DNA from: Ryuthela nishihirai
Taxonomy: Eukaryota > Arthropoda > Arachnida > Araneae > Heptathelidae
Assembly: GCA_038380435.1 (NCBI GenBank)
Contig: JAWZYU010000124.1
Span: forward strand, 706,001-770,000
Direction: 5' to 3'
Length of the DNA: 64,000 nucleotides
The notes below the pieces were generated by a model. The model was not told where the DNA came from, searched no databases, and saw only the letters and a program-made list of their open reading frames with translations. Within the stretch, counting starts at the first letter, position 1. Each line of letters begins with the position of its first letter. The translations under genes and the position numbers were made by a program. This document shows, in pieces, positions 21,052-30,798 of this stretch.

Positions 21052-21140
21052 GGCTCTGCTGCAGGAAGAGGTGAGACCTTCCTGCAGGTGCGGTATCTCT
21101 GCTGCAGGAAGCGGTGAGAGCCGCTTCCTGCAGCAGAGCC
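21052..21140. repeat. Nested palindromes with a perfect 18 bp hairpin
   Basis: 21097-21114 and 21121-21138 are exact complements with a 6 nt loop. The outer pair 21052-21068 and 21124-21140 is also a 17 bp exact inverted repeat. A third short stem pairs 21059-21068 with 21078-21087. The block is GC-rich in AT-rich surroundings. It could be a foldback element end or a hairpin RNA; neither is proven. Confidence 0.75.
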
Positions 21141-21356
21141 CTACAGGTAGGTATTGCAATAAAAGGGAACGAAAGGCTTGTCTTCCACATTTGCCTTGAT
21201 TCAGCAGCGAACGCTGAAAAGGAAATAAGTCGGAAAAAAAAATGATTTAAATAGAGAAGATGAAATAAAGCACCTTTCAGAAATACATTTTCGAAGAAGA
21301 AACTATTGCATGAAATTTAAATACAAAAATTTAAACTATATAGTATCGAACTAATA

Positions 21357-21379
21357 TTAATTAATTAATTAATTAATTA
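21357..21379. repeat. (TTAA)n microsatellite
   Basis: About six tandem TTAA units. Confidence 0.9.
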
Positions 21380-22100
21380 GTTAAATTTAACTATATATTA
21401 TTGAATTTTTGGAAGAAATTATTTCTAGTAAACTTTTATATTCTTCAAGAGAGAATTGTGTTCGAAATAATTCCGTGAGCATAGTGAAACGTCAGTAGTG
21501 AAAATTATGACGGAAAATAAAATATTCCACAAGCAATTACTTGCTACCGAGATGTTTGGCAGGAGCCTGTTCATATAGTATTCTATAGAGAAATGAGAAA
21601 AACCAGACCTCGCAAAATAACAAAACAAAAAGAATGGCGATATTCAAATTTTTCAGATAACTATTCATGAGTTCCGGGTTTACAGGATATTTCCTGTGAT
21701 ACTCAATTACAGAAAAGAAATTTTTATACCTAGCCAATGTTATAACATTTTGCAATATTTTACAAAATTAATTATTTCTTTTCCAAAGTTTTTAATAAAT
21801 ATTTCTCATGAGTTATGCTTAATTGGAAAAAGAAACCTGTCAGTGAGTGGTATCCATGGGCATCGACCGAGGGGAGGAGGGCAGTCTCCCCTCTTCTGGT
21901 AAAATAGATCGAAATATTAATTTGTAGCGAATAATACTGGTTTACCATATATTAATGCTTTTTTTCCCTTACGAAATGAAATATTAATTATTTTAATATT
22001 TTCTTTCGTTTTCATAAACATATCACTTATATTTACTAATGTGAAGAAACATTTTTACATGAATATTTCCGTTTTACTCCCATTTTTCCGTTGTACTTTT
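21380..22100. other. AT-rich stretch, no gene seen
   Basis: A small GC-rich patch at 21865-21897 (GAGGGGAGGAGGG...TCCCCTC) resembles eroded mobile-element sequence. Otherwise nothing recognised. Confidence 0.35.
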
Positions 22101-22103
22101 TAT

Positions 22104-22260
22104 AATAATAATAATCTTTATTCACATTCATGCTAGTTATACAAAAGTTTCAACAAATGCCCAAAAAACATCTGCTTATCTGCATCAGAGATGAATAATA
22201 AATAACATTACATGAAAATGCATAAATATTGTATAAAACAATGCCATCAACACTTAAATG
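22104..22260 (-). repeat. Possible 3' end of a non-LTR retrotransposon
   Basis: Read on the minus strand the segment ends in GTGAATAAAGATTATTATTA, an AATAAA followed by an ATT-repeat tail as in many non-LTR elements. A 60-codon open frame just upstream (22254-22436) shows no recognised reverse-transcriptase motif. Low confidence. Confidence 0.3.
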
Positions 22261-22439
22261 TATCGATGTGAAATTTCAGTGGAAGCTCCATTGTAATAAT
22301 TCAGTTTTTTTTTCATTAATTTTTCAGCCTTGAAAAACATTCCTAACATTATTTTTGATTTCTTTAAATTTGTTTGATGAAATGATTTCTCTTGGTAATT
22401 GATTATACCCGTAGGTACTGTAAATGCCTCGTACATTTC

Positions 22440-23486
22440 CCATAGATATTTAATATTTTTGAAGGATGAAAATTATTATTGGATTGTAACCTTGTGTATT
22501 TCTCATGAGAGATTTCAGACTTGAATTGACTGTCAAACAATTTTTTGGAAGTGATCTTCTATTTGAAAAGGTTATTATGAAAGGAAAGTATGACGAAAAT
22601 ATCTTTTTCCATTATAAGCAAGGACGTATCCAGGGAGACCGGTGAGGTTTAGGTCCGACCCCTCCGAAAATCCTGTTATCTCATATAAATCTGAAACTTG
22701 TGTACCTACTTTGAAATCCCTAACAGGTGTCTTTGTATAATTTTCGCCTCATATGACATTCCCGACACTAAAAGTAGATATAAAAAAAACCTATATAATT
22801 TTATCTTATCTAGAATATCATTTTATCATTTCCTGTAGAATATTTCAGTAATTAGGAACCCCACTTTACCATTTATACCTTTGGACCTAAATCATGAACA
22901 TTTGACAGATATTTTTTATGTATTCTGTAATCAACCATAGTGTTCGGATATATATTTGAGCGACTGTAAATAACTCTACTAAACTAAAGGCATGTGCTGT
23001 AGAGTGATTTTATAAAATGGATTTTAAAATAACACTTCTGCTAAGATTTTCATCAAATTTTGCTATTTTTTCGAACCGTAATCTGAAACTACTGTACAAA
23101 ACTTATATACTCCTCCCCCACGAAAAACTATCATGTTCACTGGAAAAACCCAACGTTTCAATTTTGTTGCTTTTTTTTCCTTTTTAAGTACTAGTAAAGT
23201 ATTATTATTTAAATTTTCCAAATCATCTTCTAGTTCGAATTATCACTATTAAAGAGTACAAAATTTGGAAAATGATAAATTTCGTTCTCTTTGAAAAGGA
23301 ACATCCTGTATTCTTCAGAGGCGATATATGTTCTTCCAGTGTTTTGACAGAAATTATTCTTGCCGAAAAAGGCAACGTATGATTTTTCTCTCTTTGAAGT
23401 GATCTTTCAAGAAGTATTATTACAAAGTATGTATATGGTACATGAAAATCAATATGGTCCCCTTTCAGCTCTCCCCAGAACTACCA
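22440..23486. other. AT-rich stretch, no gene seen
   Basis: A GC-richer patch at 22620-22675 (GACGTATCCAGGGAGACC) looks like an eroded mobile-element end. The rest is unremarkable. Confidence 0.35.
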
Positions 23487-23739
23487 GGGCCATAACAACG
23501 GTGAGGCAAGTAAAGCACTAGCCTCGGGCGCACAAGATGTGGTGGCGTATAAAAATACAAAATGAGGGGTTCAGAAAAATACAAGATGAGGAGGCTCAGA
23601 AAAAGACTGCTATGAAACTATATAGGGGTGCAATTTTCTATTCTTGCCTCTGGCACAAATATAGCTAGTTGACAGAGCTCCAGACTCACAATTTTATTTT
23701 CCCAATTTCTACTCCCAAATGCGATTGCATTCAGATTTT

Positions 23740-24010
23740 CTTCCGTTAACCACCGTGAGAAGGGGGTCACGGTGGGTTTCTGAAGATTGCCGTCCGTCAG
23801 ATGGGACATTAACCTGTGGGTAAAACGCCATATCCTATATAAGTAAAAGAATGCACTGAATTCTCTTGATGGGAGATTACCAGCTGTCTCCTAATAGCTG
23901 TCCAGTGGATCTCCTACACCAACTTTCTCCAAGCCCTTTTGATTTGGCCACTTAGCCTGTTGTGTGCAAAAGTGTGCAGTTTAGAAGTTAAACCTAAGAC
24001 TTAACCACCA
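23740..24010 (-). repeat. Dispersed-repeat module, minus-strand copy
   Basis: Complement of the family at 1558-1885: CCGTCAGATGGGACATTAA, GTCCAGTGGATC and TAGCCTGTTGTGTGCAAAA are all recognisable. Confidence 0.55.
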
Positions 24011-24138
24011 CCCAGTGCTGAGTAAAATAACTTTGTCTCTTTACTATTAACTAGGTTCCTAATCAGAGATACACGAATTTGCACATCGTACAATCATTTA
24101 TGAGGGTATAATAATATTTCATCCCTGAATTTTCATTA

Positions 24139-24310
24139 GCTAATAACTAACCGGACGTGGGTCCGAATCCCTGATAAGGCATGGATATTTCTTTTTCTGT
24201 GTTTTCTTTCTACTGATGTTTCGCCTTGATCCCAGTTCTTCTCGATAGCGTATTATGCGTACTAACAGGCTTCTCTCACATCTCTGTGACAGGCTGCTCT
24301 AATAATTTAA
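24139..24310 (+). repeat. tRNA-headed SINE fragment 3
   Basis: GGTCCGAATCC at 24161-24171 is a near-consensus B box. The body follows with TAGCGTATTATGCGTACTAACAGG and the CTCTGTGACAGGCTGCT end. The A box is eroded. Confidence 0.55.
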
Positions 24311-25015
24311 TATTTTATTTATTTTTAGTGTGCTATAAATAATACTAACTACCTATGCTTTATCAGAGAATTTTCTTGGAGCACGTTTTCGGCATGTTCG
24401 CACAAAACTTATGTTATATATAACATATTTCCATAGGCTTTGGTTAGCATTGAATAAAAAGTGGGTTAGAACTTTTCGGAATGTTGCAATTTGCAGTAAT
24501 ATATCCATTGCCGATTTAGAAAGAGCATTTCGTGACATGAAAGGAAAGCATATTCGTAGGTAAATGAAAATTTTAGTGTAAAGTGTTTTATTGAAGATAA
24601 ATTAGTCATCATAACACGTGACTCTTTAATTCTATATTTTCAACATAATTCACTCAATATTTAAAGGGTTATAGAAATTTAAATATTTAACAAGCTCATT
24701 GTATCAGAAATCTATTCCAGAAGTACATTAAAACTATGTAATAGTTTTATACAAGTCGGATCTAGAAAAAAAATTATGGGAAGAGCAATTAACTGGATCG
24801 AACCGGAAAAGAAATAAACGAAAGATGGAAAATACCTGAATTGGTGTTTCAGTATAATATTGCCACTCCATTGTAGTGTTGGTCTTAAATTTGTTTTGAA
24901 AAATCGTGTTGCGTATTTGTTTCATATTATTTATATCTCCAATCCGGTTACTAACATTCTGAAGATGAGGGAAAGAGGGACATGCCGTCCCCTCCACCCC
25001 AATAATAAATGAAAA

Positions 25016-25202
25016 AATAAATAAATAAATACCCCCTCAAGCAGCTGCTTGCCACAGAGGTCTGACAGGAGCCTGTCAGTTTATATGCCATAGTAGAAGG
25101 TCTGTGAGGATGGCAGGATCTCAGCAGAAAAACAACACAAACGAACCCAGGTCCCTTAGATCAGTAGTCAAGCGCGCTAACCACTCGGCCATGGGACGGC
25201 TA
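25016..25202 (-). repeat. Complete tRNA-derived SINE with 15 bp target duplication
   Basis: Minus-strand element bounded by AATAATAAATGAAAA at 25001-25015 and again at 25203-25217. Its 5' head reads GCCGTCCCATGGCCGAGTGG, with A box TGGCCGAGTGGT (25180-25191) as in tRNA-Ser/Leu. The B-box region keeps GGGTTCG but is degenerate after it. The body is that of the 5S-headed SINE at 18014-18240, and the 3' end is an ATTT-repeat tail. Confidence 0.85.
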
Positions 25203-25217
25203 AATAATAAATGAAAA

Positions 25218-26280
25218 TGAATGAAAAATAATATGAAACAAATATGTAACCAATTTTATCAAATAATTGTTTATTTTGGAAGTTTGTATAAATAATTATT
25301 GCTCTGTTAGTAAAGATTATATAAGTTCCTTACGCATTTCTTCTGTTAAATATTCCAGCATATGCAACTCCTTAAATAATAACAGAATATTATTGAAATA
25401 TAATAATTAGCTGAACTAAATGTAGATCTTCATTTTTTTTTTTTTTTGTTTTGTTATAGCATTTTACCATAAAGTCTTATATTTTAAGTTAGAAAGCTCC
25501 AAAAGTTAGCATTCTGTTAAAAAAAAATGGGGAAATTCTTTTATATTGTTGTCTAAGCATTATATCTATACGTAGGTACTGAACAGAAAAAACGTTTCAT
25601 GTTATTTGAATCTGGAGTCATATTCAGATATCAGTAACTTCTTAAGTAATATTAATATGGACAAAATATGACTATAGTTATACTTGAGGTCTCTATCAAA
25701 TCTCTTTAAATGTTGAATTATTCACAAATAATTGTTCAGTATCCAAATAATTTTGTAAGCTGGAAAATGTACTCAATCAAAACCTGAAAAATTATTGCAA
25801 CATATTAAAATGAAAAAGAAACATTCTGTAAACTTTAATGAAATGAATATTTTAGCTGCATATGTAATGATTGAACAGTATACGAATTTTGAATGATTTT
25901 TGGTTAACAAGGTAAGTTAATGTTAAATATTCCAGATTCTATAACTCATTAAATATTAAAAATATCAAAAGTGGGTATTTAGGCCTGACCGCAGTCAGAT
26001 CTTCAAATGTGATTGCCAATAATCACATTTTTCCATAAAATGTTCTTTTAAGAAATTGTAAAGTTGCGATTTTTGATTCCCTCTTGATCAAACATTAAAC
26101 AATTTCAACGGTTTCTACTTTCTGTTGAGAACCTATCAATGCATGAATATATTATTCAGTCCTAAGACGTTTTTCTATTCCCTTCAAATCCAAAAAAATT
26201 ATTCAATGTTTCCTTTGCTCTTTGCTGAAATGTAAGTTTCAAGAAGCAATAAACAACCCACAATCTGCAGTCGACTCTTA
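25218..26280. other. AT-rich stretch, no gene seen
   Basis: Holds a 10 bp perfect hairpin (26005-26014 with 26021-26030, 6 nt loop) and homopolymer T runs. Nothing coding. Confidence 0.4.
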
Positions 26281-26465
26281 GAGTCCCCCTGTTGCCTGGA
26301 GGGATGCAGGCAGTTTGTCAATTAGACGTTAATTGATGGTCGTTTGAACCCTCTGAGCGGGAGATGCACAAAGAGAGGAGGGAGAGTTCACCCGTTCTAC
26401 CTACCTCCTCCCCGGCCGACGGGCCGGTATGGTAGCGAAAGGGATTCGGCCGGTACGGCCGGAAC
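26281..26465. other. GC-richer right subterminal region of the TTAA element
   Basis: Rich in CCGGCC/GGCCGG steps, with an internal near-copy of the terminal repeat at 26431-26443. Such subterminal repeats are common transposase-binding platforms; that role is inferred. Confidence 0.4.
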
Positions 26466-26478
26466 GGTAGTGAAAGGG
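26466..26478 (-). repeat. Right terminal inverted repeat of the TTAA element
   Basis: Complement of CCCTTTCACTACC, immediately followed by TTAA (26479-26482). Confidence 0.8.
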
Positions 26479-26640
26479 TTAAGCTTATTTTGCTAGAGTA
26501 AATAAGCTTTCATTTGCTAGAGTAATTTCTAACCTCTTGGGTGCAGTTACCTTTACGTATTGCCCTGCTATGCTTGTTTGGGAAAAGCTTTTCTGAATAT
26601 CCTTTAATTACTCTATATGATTTCGCAAACGTATATCAGT

Positions 26641-26655
26641 TTATAAGGGCGGCAC
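26641..26655. other. Deletion junction in unit 4
   Basis: Spacer sequence ending TTATAAGGG (26641-26649) is joined through one C to GGCACCTCGCGG of the transporter gene. About 3.1 kb present in other units is missing. Only a few G residues are shared at the join, as in end-joining repair. Confidence 0.85.
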
Positions 26656-27309
26656 CTCGCGGAAGCAGCTCTCGGGCCGAACGAAGAGCAGGCCGCAGAC
26701 TGCGATGAGCGTGAAGCAGCCGGCCAGCACGAGGAACGTGTAGTGCAGGCCGACCGCCAGCAGCAGCTCGTTGATCGCAGTGGGCAGGGCCATGGCCCCG
26801 AAGCAGCCTCCCGACAGGGCGACGGCCATCGCTGCCGGCCTCCGTGTCGTGAAGTACTTTCCAGTGCACACTATGCCGGTTGTGATGGCAAAGGATGCAC
26901 CGACCCCCATGAGGCCTCCAATGGTACCTATGAGGAAGGAACCGGAGGTGGCCAGGTAGCTGAGGGCAAGGCCAGCGCTGCACAGCAATCCGCCCAGACA
27001 CACGAGCGGCCTGTATCCGAAGGTAGACATGAGGATCCCTGTCACCGGTGAGAAGACCAGCGAGAGGGTTCCTAGCAGCCCCGGGATCCAGGCCGCCTGA
27101 GACGGAGATGTATCAGGAAACTCCAGGAAGATCGCTACCTTCAGAGCGCTGAAGGACTTGACGAATCCTGAAAGGAGAAAGGTTATGAGAAAGCAGCCAC
27201 CAGCGACGGCCCACCCGTATCCTCCATCGGGTGGAACCATCTTGGTGGCTGTGGTGGCGTTGGCACGCTCTTCCTCTACTCCCTTCGTCGCTGCAACTAG
27301 AACGGACAT
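26641..27309 (-). pseudogene. SLC16-like transporter copy 4, N-terminal half only
   Basis: An open frame of 222 codons equals residues 1 to about 220 of the intact copies, then reads two foreign residues to a stop inside the spacer. It holds DGGYGW, Lys51, the TM5 RR motif and TM1-TM6, and ends in the central loop. The C-terminal six-helix half with Asp307/Arg311 is gone. Differences from copy 1 include Leu4, Phe64 and Cys215. Promoter sequence, CRE and 5'-UTR intron are intact, but the normal poly(A) region is deleted. Most likely a dead gene. A stable half-transporter cannot be excluded but lacks precedent here. Confidence 0.85.
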
Positions 27310-27330
27310 GGTGGAATCCGGCTCAGGTCA

Positions 27331-27635
27331 CTGCAAAAGAAGGAGAAAAAAATTTAATAATTAGAATTGGTAGAGCTAATATAAATCAGTAGTGCGTCGA
27401 CTAAAGACCACTACAGACTATGCTGAAGAATACTGAACCAAAGAGTAAGCAAAAAGGTTACTATGAGGTAAAGTCGGGAGCTGGAAAACGCACGTCTGTA
27501 GCTGTCAGTGGTCGCAGAGCAAAGGGACGGGCGTTGCACTCAGTGGCACGAGTTGTAAAACCCGTTGGCGTCAGGGGGAAAACCCAGTGGATTTGTAAAA
27601 CCCGTTGGCGTCAGGGAGAAAACCCAGGGGTTTAC
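27331..27635 (-). other. Putative 305 bp 5'-UTR intron of transporter copy 4
   Basis: Acceptor and donor are as in copy 1, still 305 bp although the gene is truncated. Confidence 0.55.
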
Positions 27636-27791
27636 CTACTACCGGTCGTACAAGGTTCGGGTTTCGCGCTGCCATCTATGTGCAAGCATGGGAACTAATT
27701 TTTCTTCACCTATCCCCATTTTTTTCCCTTGCTCCACCGAGTGGTACATATGTATATGTATATATTTTTTTTTATTTCATTTTTTCCAGCG

Positions 27792-27799
27792 TGACGTCA
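27792..27799 (-). promoter_or_regulatory. CRE palindrome upstream of transporter copy 4
   Basis: TGACGTCA intact upstream of the truncated copy. Confidence 0.45.
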
Positions 27800-29239
27800 C
27801 CTGCAAACGAGACAGTGCTATATATGCGAGAAGAATATGGGGCAACTAGAGTATACAAAAGTTTATTAAAGTTTATAAGATAATGATAGGAAATTTTAAA
27901 GTAATTTTCGTAATAAAATAAAACACCAGTACCAAATGTTTCTAAAATAATTCAATACCAGATGTTTACCGATCGTCAAACTACTCACGTGTTGACAATT
28001 CGATTTCGTTACCATCGTTGAAAGGTTCCTAATAGACTTTTTTTCTTGAAATTTCCGTCATATCTATCTATTCTACCAACGCATGGAACTCTAGAAGAGT
28101 TTATCAAATGTTGTTTTTGATCTAAATTGGGACTGATTTTGCTGTAGGAATCGTTTCGTCTGGCATAAACGTTAGAAAGGATCCAAATTAATATATTTTT
28201 GCCTTAACGAATAATGGAGAAAAAAATGTCGTTTATTTAAATAAAATATCTCAGCTATTAATGCCTAAATGAAACGGAAAATTTTCTTCTTATTAAATTC
28301 TTTCATTTGCTACAGTAAATAAGCCATTCTAGAGTAAATAAGCTATTATATTAAGCTCATTTTGCTAGAGTAAATAAGCTTTCATTTGCTAGAGTAATTT
28401 CTAACCGCTTGGGTGCAGTTACCTTTACGTTTTGCCCTGCTATGCTTGTTTGGGAAAAGCTTTTCTGAATATCCTTTAATTACTCTATATGATTTCGCAA
28501 ACGTATATCAGTTTATAAGGGGAAATCGTATTTTGAAGTTTTCCGATTTATTGGTATATATAGTGTGAGGTAATTCTGTCGGAATAATTTTTCACTGCAT
28601 AAGAAACTAACGGCTACTCACCACACTTCCCTTAATTGTCCGGATGATTTTAGAGAGGTATAAAAGTGTAAAACTGAAAAATGAATCTAACACGGAAAAA
28701 TCTAAATATGACAACAAAGGACAACCTATATACGACGTAGCAACGGTCTGCCCTACGCAACAGTACTCTCTGAAGGCTTTCATATCGTATATTATTTTCG
28801 CTGCGCAACAATTGGAATTCGAAAAAAACAATTGTTGTTCCTCAATTGTTATCGGTTGGCTTCGAAAAACGATGGTATGGATTTGTGGTTGTTTTACTCG
28901 GCCTTTGATCAAACGGAGACTTCCATTCCCTTTCCTTCCTGTCGACGGAGAATTTCAGAGCAAGTGTGTTATGCGATCCCTTTTTTTTTGTCACACTATC
29001 GTTTTATTTCTTTTAGTTCTTCTGTAGGAGAGGGTCTATGGGTTGTGCGATCCATTTAGAGGTTCGATCGTGCCCATACCTCTGCTTTCCACAGACGTGA
29101 GTTATATGCTGTTTCTCCTAGAATAGAGTGATTCACTGGATTTTTTTTTTTTTCTAAAGGTTTTCTAGGTTTTTCTTAGCAATTGGCATTATTCCTGGGA
29201 TTTTATTTGCTCACTTGTTCCTACCGCTTGGGTCGTGTC

Positions 29240-29385
29240 GGTCTTTCTTACTTCTGAGCAGCACTTTTTTTGCACACAATGGGCTAAAGGTCCAGGTCCC
29301 ATAGACCACGAAGGCTCAGAGGAGGTTGGGGGTACCCACTGGATCACCCAGTGGGGGGACAAGATGGTAGACTCCCTTTACTTTT
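29240..29385 (+). repeat. Dispersed-repeat module, internally deleted (unit 5)
   Basis: Same GACTCCC/TTTACTTTTTAAG join as unit 3, so both descend from one deletion or have exchanged sequence. Confidence 0.65.
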
Positions 29386-29474
29386 TAAGTGTTCTGACCT
29401 CCTCCTCCAACCCTTCGAACAAAATAACAGGGAGGTGTTTTGTGAATTGGGTTTCGATGCCGTGTGAAAATAAT

Positions 29475-30313
29475 TTAATGTTTGGTGTATTCCCCCGCTC
29501 TAAGAGGAAGTGGTTATGTGGTTAGGGTGTAGGTGTCGCGTGAAATTTTTTCAGTGTACTCTCCCCCCTAACAGGAAGGGGTTATGTGGCTTGGTTTTAG
29601 GTAGCGTGTGAAAATTTTTTTGTGCATTCCCCCCCTCTAAGAGGAAGGGGTTATGTTGGTTGGGTGTAGGTATCGTGTGAAATTTTTTCGGTGAACTCTC
29701 CCCCCCCCCTAACAGGAAGGGGTCATGTGGGTTGGTTGTAGATAGCGTGTGAAAATTTTCTGGTGTATTCCCACCGTCCAATAGGAAGGAGTTATTTGGG
29801 TTGGGTGTAGGTATCGTGTGAAAATTTTTCGGTGTACTCTCCCCCCCCCCCCCATAAGAGGAAGGGGTTATGTTGGTTGGTTGTAGGTAGCGTGTGAATT
29901 TTTTTTGGTGTATTCCCACCGTTCAGTAGGAAGGGGTTATGTGGATTAGGTGTAGGTATCGTGTGAAATTTTTTCGGCGTACTCTCCCCCCCCTCCATAA
30001 TAGGAAGGGGTTATGTGGGTTGGTTGTAGGTAGCGTGTGAATTTTTTTTGGTGTATTCCCACCGTCCAGTAGGAAGGGGTTATGTGGATTAGGTGTAGGT
30101 ATCGTGTGAAATTTTTTCGGTGTACTCTCCCCCCCCCCTCCATAAGAGGAAGGGGTTATGTGGGTTGGTTGTAGGTAGCGTGTGAAAATTTTTTGGTGTA
30201 TTCCCACCGTCCAATAGGAAGGGGTTGTGTGGGTTGGATGTAGGTATCGTGTGAAATTTTTTCGGTGTATCCACCCCTCCTCTAAGAGGAAGGGGTTATG
30301 TGGGTTGGGTGTC
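29475..30313. repeat. C-run minisatellite, unit 5
   Basis: Longest of the five minisatellites. A duplicated pair of monomers at about 29900-30140 accounts for the extra length. Confidence 0.88.
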
Positions 30314-30606
30314 AAGGACTTGTGAATTATGTTTTTTTCTTTTCTACCTTATTATGAAGTGTCGGGTGACTCTCAACTTCCCTTCACACTTTATCCAGGC
30401 TTAGGACTGGCAGCGCATTGCGCTGGCGTGTTTAAAAGTTGTCTGTCTCTCTGGTGGACTTTGTATCATAGCACAATGTGCAGAGTTTTAACAACGACAT
30501 AGAAAAAAGAATACAGTGCACAGCAAAAGTGACATACAAACATACAGGAAACAGCGAGAGTGTCTTCTCTTTGCTTTTAAGAAATTTTTTATATATATAT
30601 TTTTTT

Positions 30607-30612
30607 TTTATT
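30607..30612 (-). terminator. Poly(A) signal of transporter copy 5
   Basis: AATAAA on the minus strand about 187 bp beyond the stop codon, displaced by the extra AT-rich repeats. Confidence 0.45.
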
Positions 30613-30798
30613 TTTGAACATTTAAATATTTTTTTTTGAACATTTAAATATTTTTTTTTGAACATTTAAATATTTTTTTTTTGGTTTTTTGATTTTCACT
30701 TAATTCTTTTTTCAGTTTTTCCTGTTTAGGATGCCAAACCCTTCCCGGACATGGCGGTCAGTCCCGGAAGGGGAGGCCGCTTCCCGATAGCTGCGACA

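Larger units (their letters stand above)
23487..24560 (+). mobile_element. Decayed hAT-like transposon remnant with nested repeats
   Basis: Begins CAGGGCCATAACAACGGTGA and continues with GCACTAGCCTCGGGCGC, a terminal pattern I associate with hAT-type elements. Near the right end, frame 24460-24552 reads FRNVAICSN...ERAF...MKGKHIRR then stop. This resembles the hAT dimerisation-domain motif built around E-R-x-F-x-x-x-K. A dispersed-repeat copy and a SINE fragment have inserted between. Both attributions come from recalled patterns and need a profile search. Confidence 0.35.
15190..26478. mobile_element. piggyBac-like TTAA insertion, 11.3 kb, no transposase seen
   Basis: Inserted exactly into a TTAA that is intact in the other units. 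The flanking duplicates are TTAA at 15186-15189 and 26479-26482. The ends are 13 bp perfect inverted repeats, CCCTTTCACTACC at 15190-15202 and its complement at 26466-26478. TTAA targets and CCC-starting termini are hallmarks of the piggyBac superfamily. A second near-copy of the end (GGTAGCGAAAGGG) lies at 26431-26443. The interior is AT-rich, holds no open frame above about 90 codons and carries several nested repeats. It is therefore non-autonomous or badly decayed, and unusually long for such an element. Confidence 0.75.
14523..27687. repeat. Macrosatellite unit 4, split by an 11.3 kb insertion and internally deleted
   Basis: Unit sequence runs 14523-15189, is interrupted by the insertion 15190-26478, resumes at 26479 and continues to about 26649. 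It then jumps to the middle of the transporter gene, losing about 3.1 kb (unit 1 positions ~835-3938: spacer, dispersed module, minisatellite and the 3' half of the gene). Gene copy 4 and its 5' flank complete the unit. Confidence 0.9.

Noticed and set aside
15190..26478. A Maverick/Polinton or virus-like giant element
   Set aside because: TTAA duplication and CCC ends do not fit Polintons, and no polymerase, integrase or capsid-like frame is present.
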